NCBI GenBank assembly: GCA_009841165.1
Contig: VXMI01000216.1
Coordinates: 1-42,207, forward strand
Direction of reading: 5' to 3'
From: Gemmatimonadota bacterium
Lineage (GTDB): Bacteria > Gemmatimonadota > Gemmatimonadetes > Longimicrobiales > Gaopeijiaceae
Length of the DNA: 42,207 nucleotides
Part shown: positions 41,428-42,207 of the stretch, one piece after another
Layout of the letters: each line of letters begins with the position of its first letter
Numbering within the stretch: the first letter of the stretch is position 1
Position numbers and translations under genes: made by a program
Notes under the pieces: model-generated
Seen by the model: only the letters and a program-made list of their open reading frames with translations
Databases searched by the model: none
What the model was told of the DNA's origin: nothing

Positions 41428-42207
41428 ATGACCTCGCCGGGACCGTTCAGCATTGCCAGCCTGATTCTCTGCACAGTCGTGCCCCTGACCGCCCAGCAGC
41501 CCCGCGCCCGCGACCTGGGCGTCCCCTTCGAGGGAACGCCGGGCCCCCTCAACGCGATCACCGATGTCGCCGGGGTCGAGGTCGGCCACGCCACTCTCGT
41601 TCGCGGGTCGGGACCTGTCGTGATCGGCGAGGGGCCGGTGCGCACCGGTGTCACCGCCGTGTGGCCGCGCGGCCGCGAGGTGCCGGATCCGGTCTACGCG
41701 GCCTGGTTCACGCTTAACGGCGACGGCGAGATGACCGGGACGACCTGGGTGCGCGATTCGGGGATCATGGAGGGGCCCGTCATGATCACCAACACGCTGA
41801 GCGTCGGCGTGGTCCACCACGCGGTGATCCGCTGGGGAGTGGCGCGGGGGATCGAGCGGGGCGCGGGGCCGTGGCTCGCGGCGCTGCCGGTTGTCGGCGA
41901 GACCTGGGACGGGACGCTCAACGACATCCGTGGTCAGCACGTCACCGAGGCCGATGCGCTGGCCGCGATGGAGGCGGCGCGCGGCGGGCCAGTGGCCGAG
42001 GGGAACGTGGGCGGCGGCACGGGCATGATCTGCCACCGCTTCAAGGGCGGGATCGGAACGTCGTCGCGGGTTGTGCAGGTCGCGGACGAGCGCTACACGT
42101 TGGGCGTGCTGGTGCAGTGCAACTACGGTGGCCGCGAGCCGTTCCGGGTGGCGGGAGTGCCGGTGGGCCGCGAGATCGCGGACCTCATGCCGGAGCGGCC
42201 GGGCGGG
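41428..42207 (+). CDS. P1-family (DmpA-type) peptidase, truncated by the window end
   Basis: Open from ATG 41428 to the last base (260 codons). A signal peptide (FSIASLILCTVVPLTAQ) precedes RARDLGVPFEGTPGPLNAIT then DVAGVEVGHATL, the family N-terminus. Further motifs are VRTGVTAVWPRG, GDGEMTGTTWVRDSGIMEGP, ITNTLSVGVVHHAVIRW, PVVGETWDGTLND and GNVGGGTGMICHRFKGGIGT. P1 peptidases (S58) are made as a precursor that cleaves itself before a nucleophile Ser and then act as aminopeptidases on D- or L-residues, or on beta-peptides. That Ser lies beyond the window, so activity cannot be judged. It is divergent from the cache-like gene. Confidence 0.92.
   Translation, partial: MTSPGPFSIASLILCTVVPLTAQQPRARDLGVPFEGTPGPLNAITDVAGVEVGHATLVRGSGPVVIGEGPVRTGVTAVWPRGREVPDPVYAAWFTLNGDGEMTGTTWVRDSGIMEGPVMITNTLSVGVVHHAVIRWGVARGIERGAGPWLAALPVVGETWDGTLNDIRGQHVTEADALAAMEAARGGPVAEGNVGGGTGMICHRFKGGIGTSSRVVQVADERYTLGVLVQCNYGGREPFRVAGVPVGREIADLMPERPGG

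Overview
The window reads as chromosome of a high-GC bacterium with an outer membrane, most likely Gemmatimonadota or a close relative. This is inferred from gene content, not from a marker gene. Pointers are many lipoproteins with Ig-like, LRR or beta-propeller domains, a secreted 6-bladed propeller protein, the DUF5117-type zinc metalloprotease, a TolB-like PD40 lipoprotein, M1/M8/M48 peptidases and outer-membrane barrels. No rRNA, tRNA, CRISPR array or intact transposase gene was seen.

Region 1 (1-4.7 kb) looks mobile. It opens with the 3' end of a ColE1-type mobilization module (mbeB- and mbeD-like genes, with a possible relaxase tail open in another frame). A DUF6602 protein follows, then a minus-strand operon of a small ribbon-helix-helix protein, a C5-cytosine methyltransferase, an NgoMIV-type restriction endonuclease and a Vsr mismatch endonuclease. 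The first three genes overlap through ATGA junctions.

Region 2 (5-24 kb) is a surface-protein locus. It holds a 6-bladed propeller protein, four plant-like LRR proteins, a YbdG-type mechanosensitive channel, two outer-membrane barrel proteins, a PEGA-like lipoprotein, a glycine-zipper protein, a 1782-residue LRR/metzincin lipoprotein, an M8-like metalloprotease lipoprotein and a hexapeptide-repeat protein. PEGA-like lipoprotein, LRR, LRR and Ig/barrel form one tight operon (13832 to 9161, minus strand). The two LRR lipoproteins and the barrel protein share the same Ig-like module. Four copies of a C5-loop-G5 hairpin lie 70-160 bp upstream of secreted-protein genes, one of them now a pseudogene.

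Region 3 (24-34.8 kb) has a hybrid histidine kinase fused to an OmpR-type response regulator, an M1 peptidase gene broken by one in-frame TAG, a DUF5117-type metalloprotease, a TolB-like lipoprotein translationally coupled to a VapC/FitA-type toxin-antitoxin pair, and an M48 membrane protease.

Region 4 (34.8-36.5 kb) is a toxin-antitoxin graveyard. A Phd/RelE pair sits between two remnants that end in nearly the same PIN-toxin C-terminus, followed by a DinB/DUF1572 protein.

Region 5 (36.6-42.2 kb) is metabolic. A secreted amidohydrolase, an acyl-CoA dehydrogenase, a CitE-like CoA-ester lyase and a MaoC-like hydratase are joined by 1-4 nt overlaps and suggest catabolism of a branched or dicarboxylic acyl-CoA. 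A cache-like sensor protein and a truncated P1 (DmpA-type) peptidase end the window.
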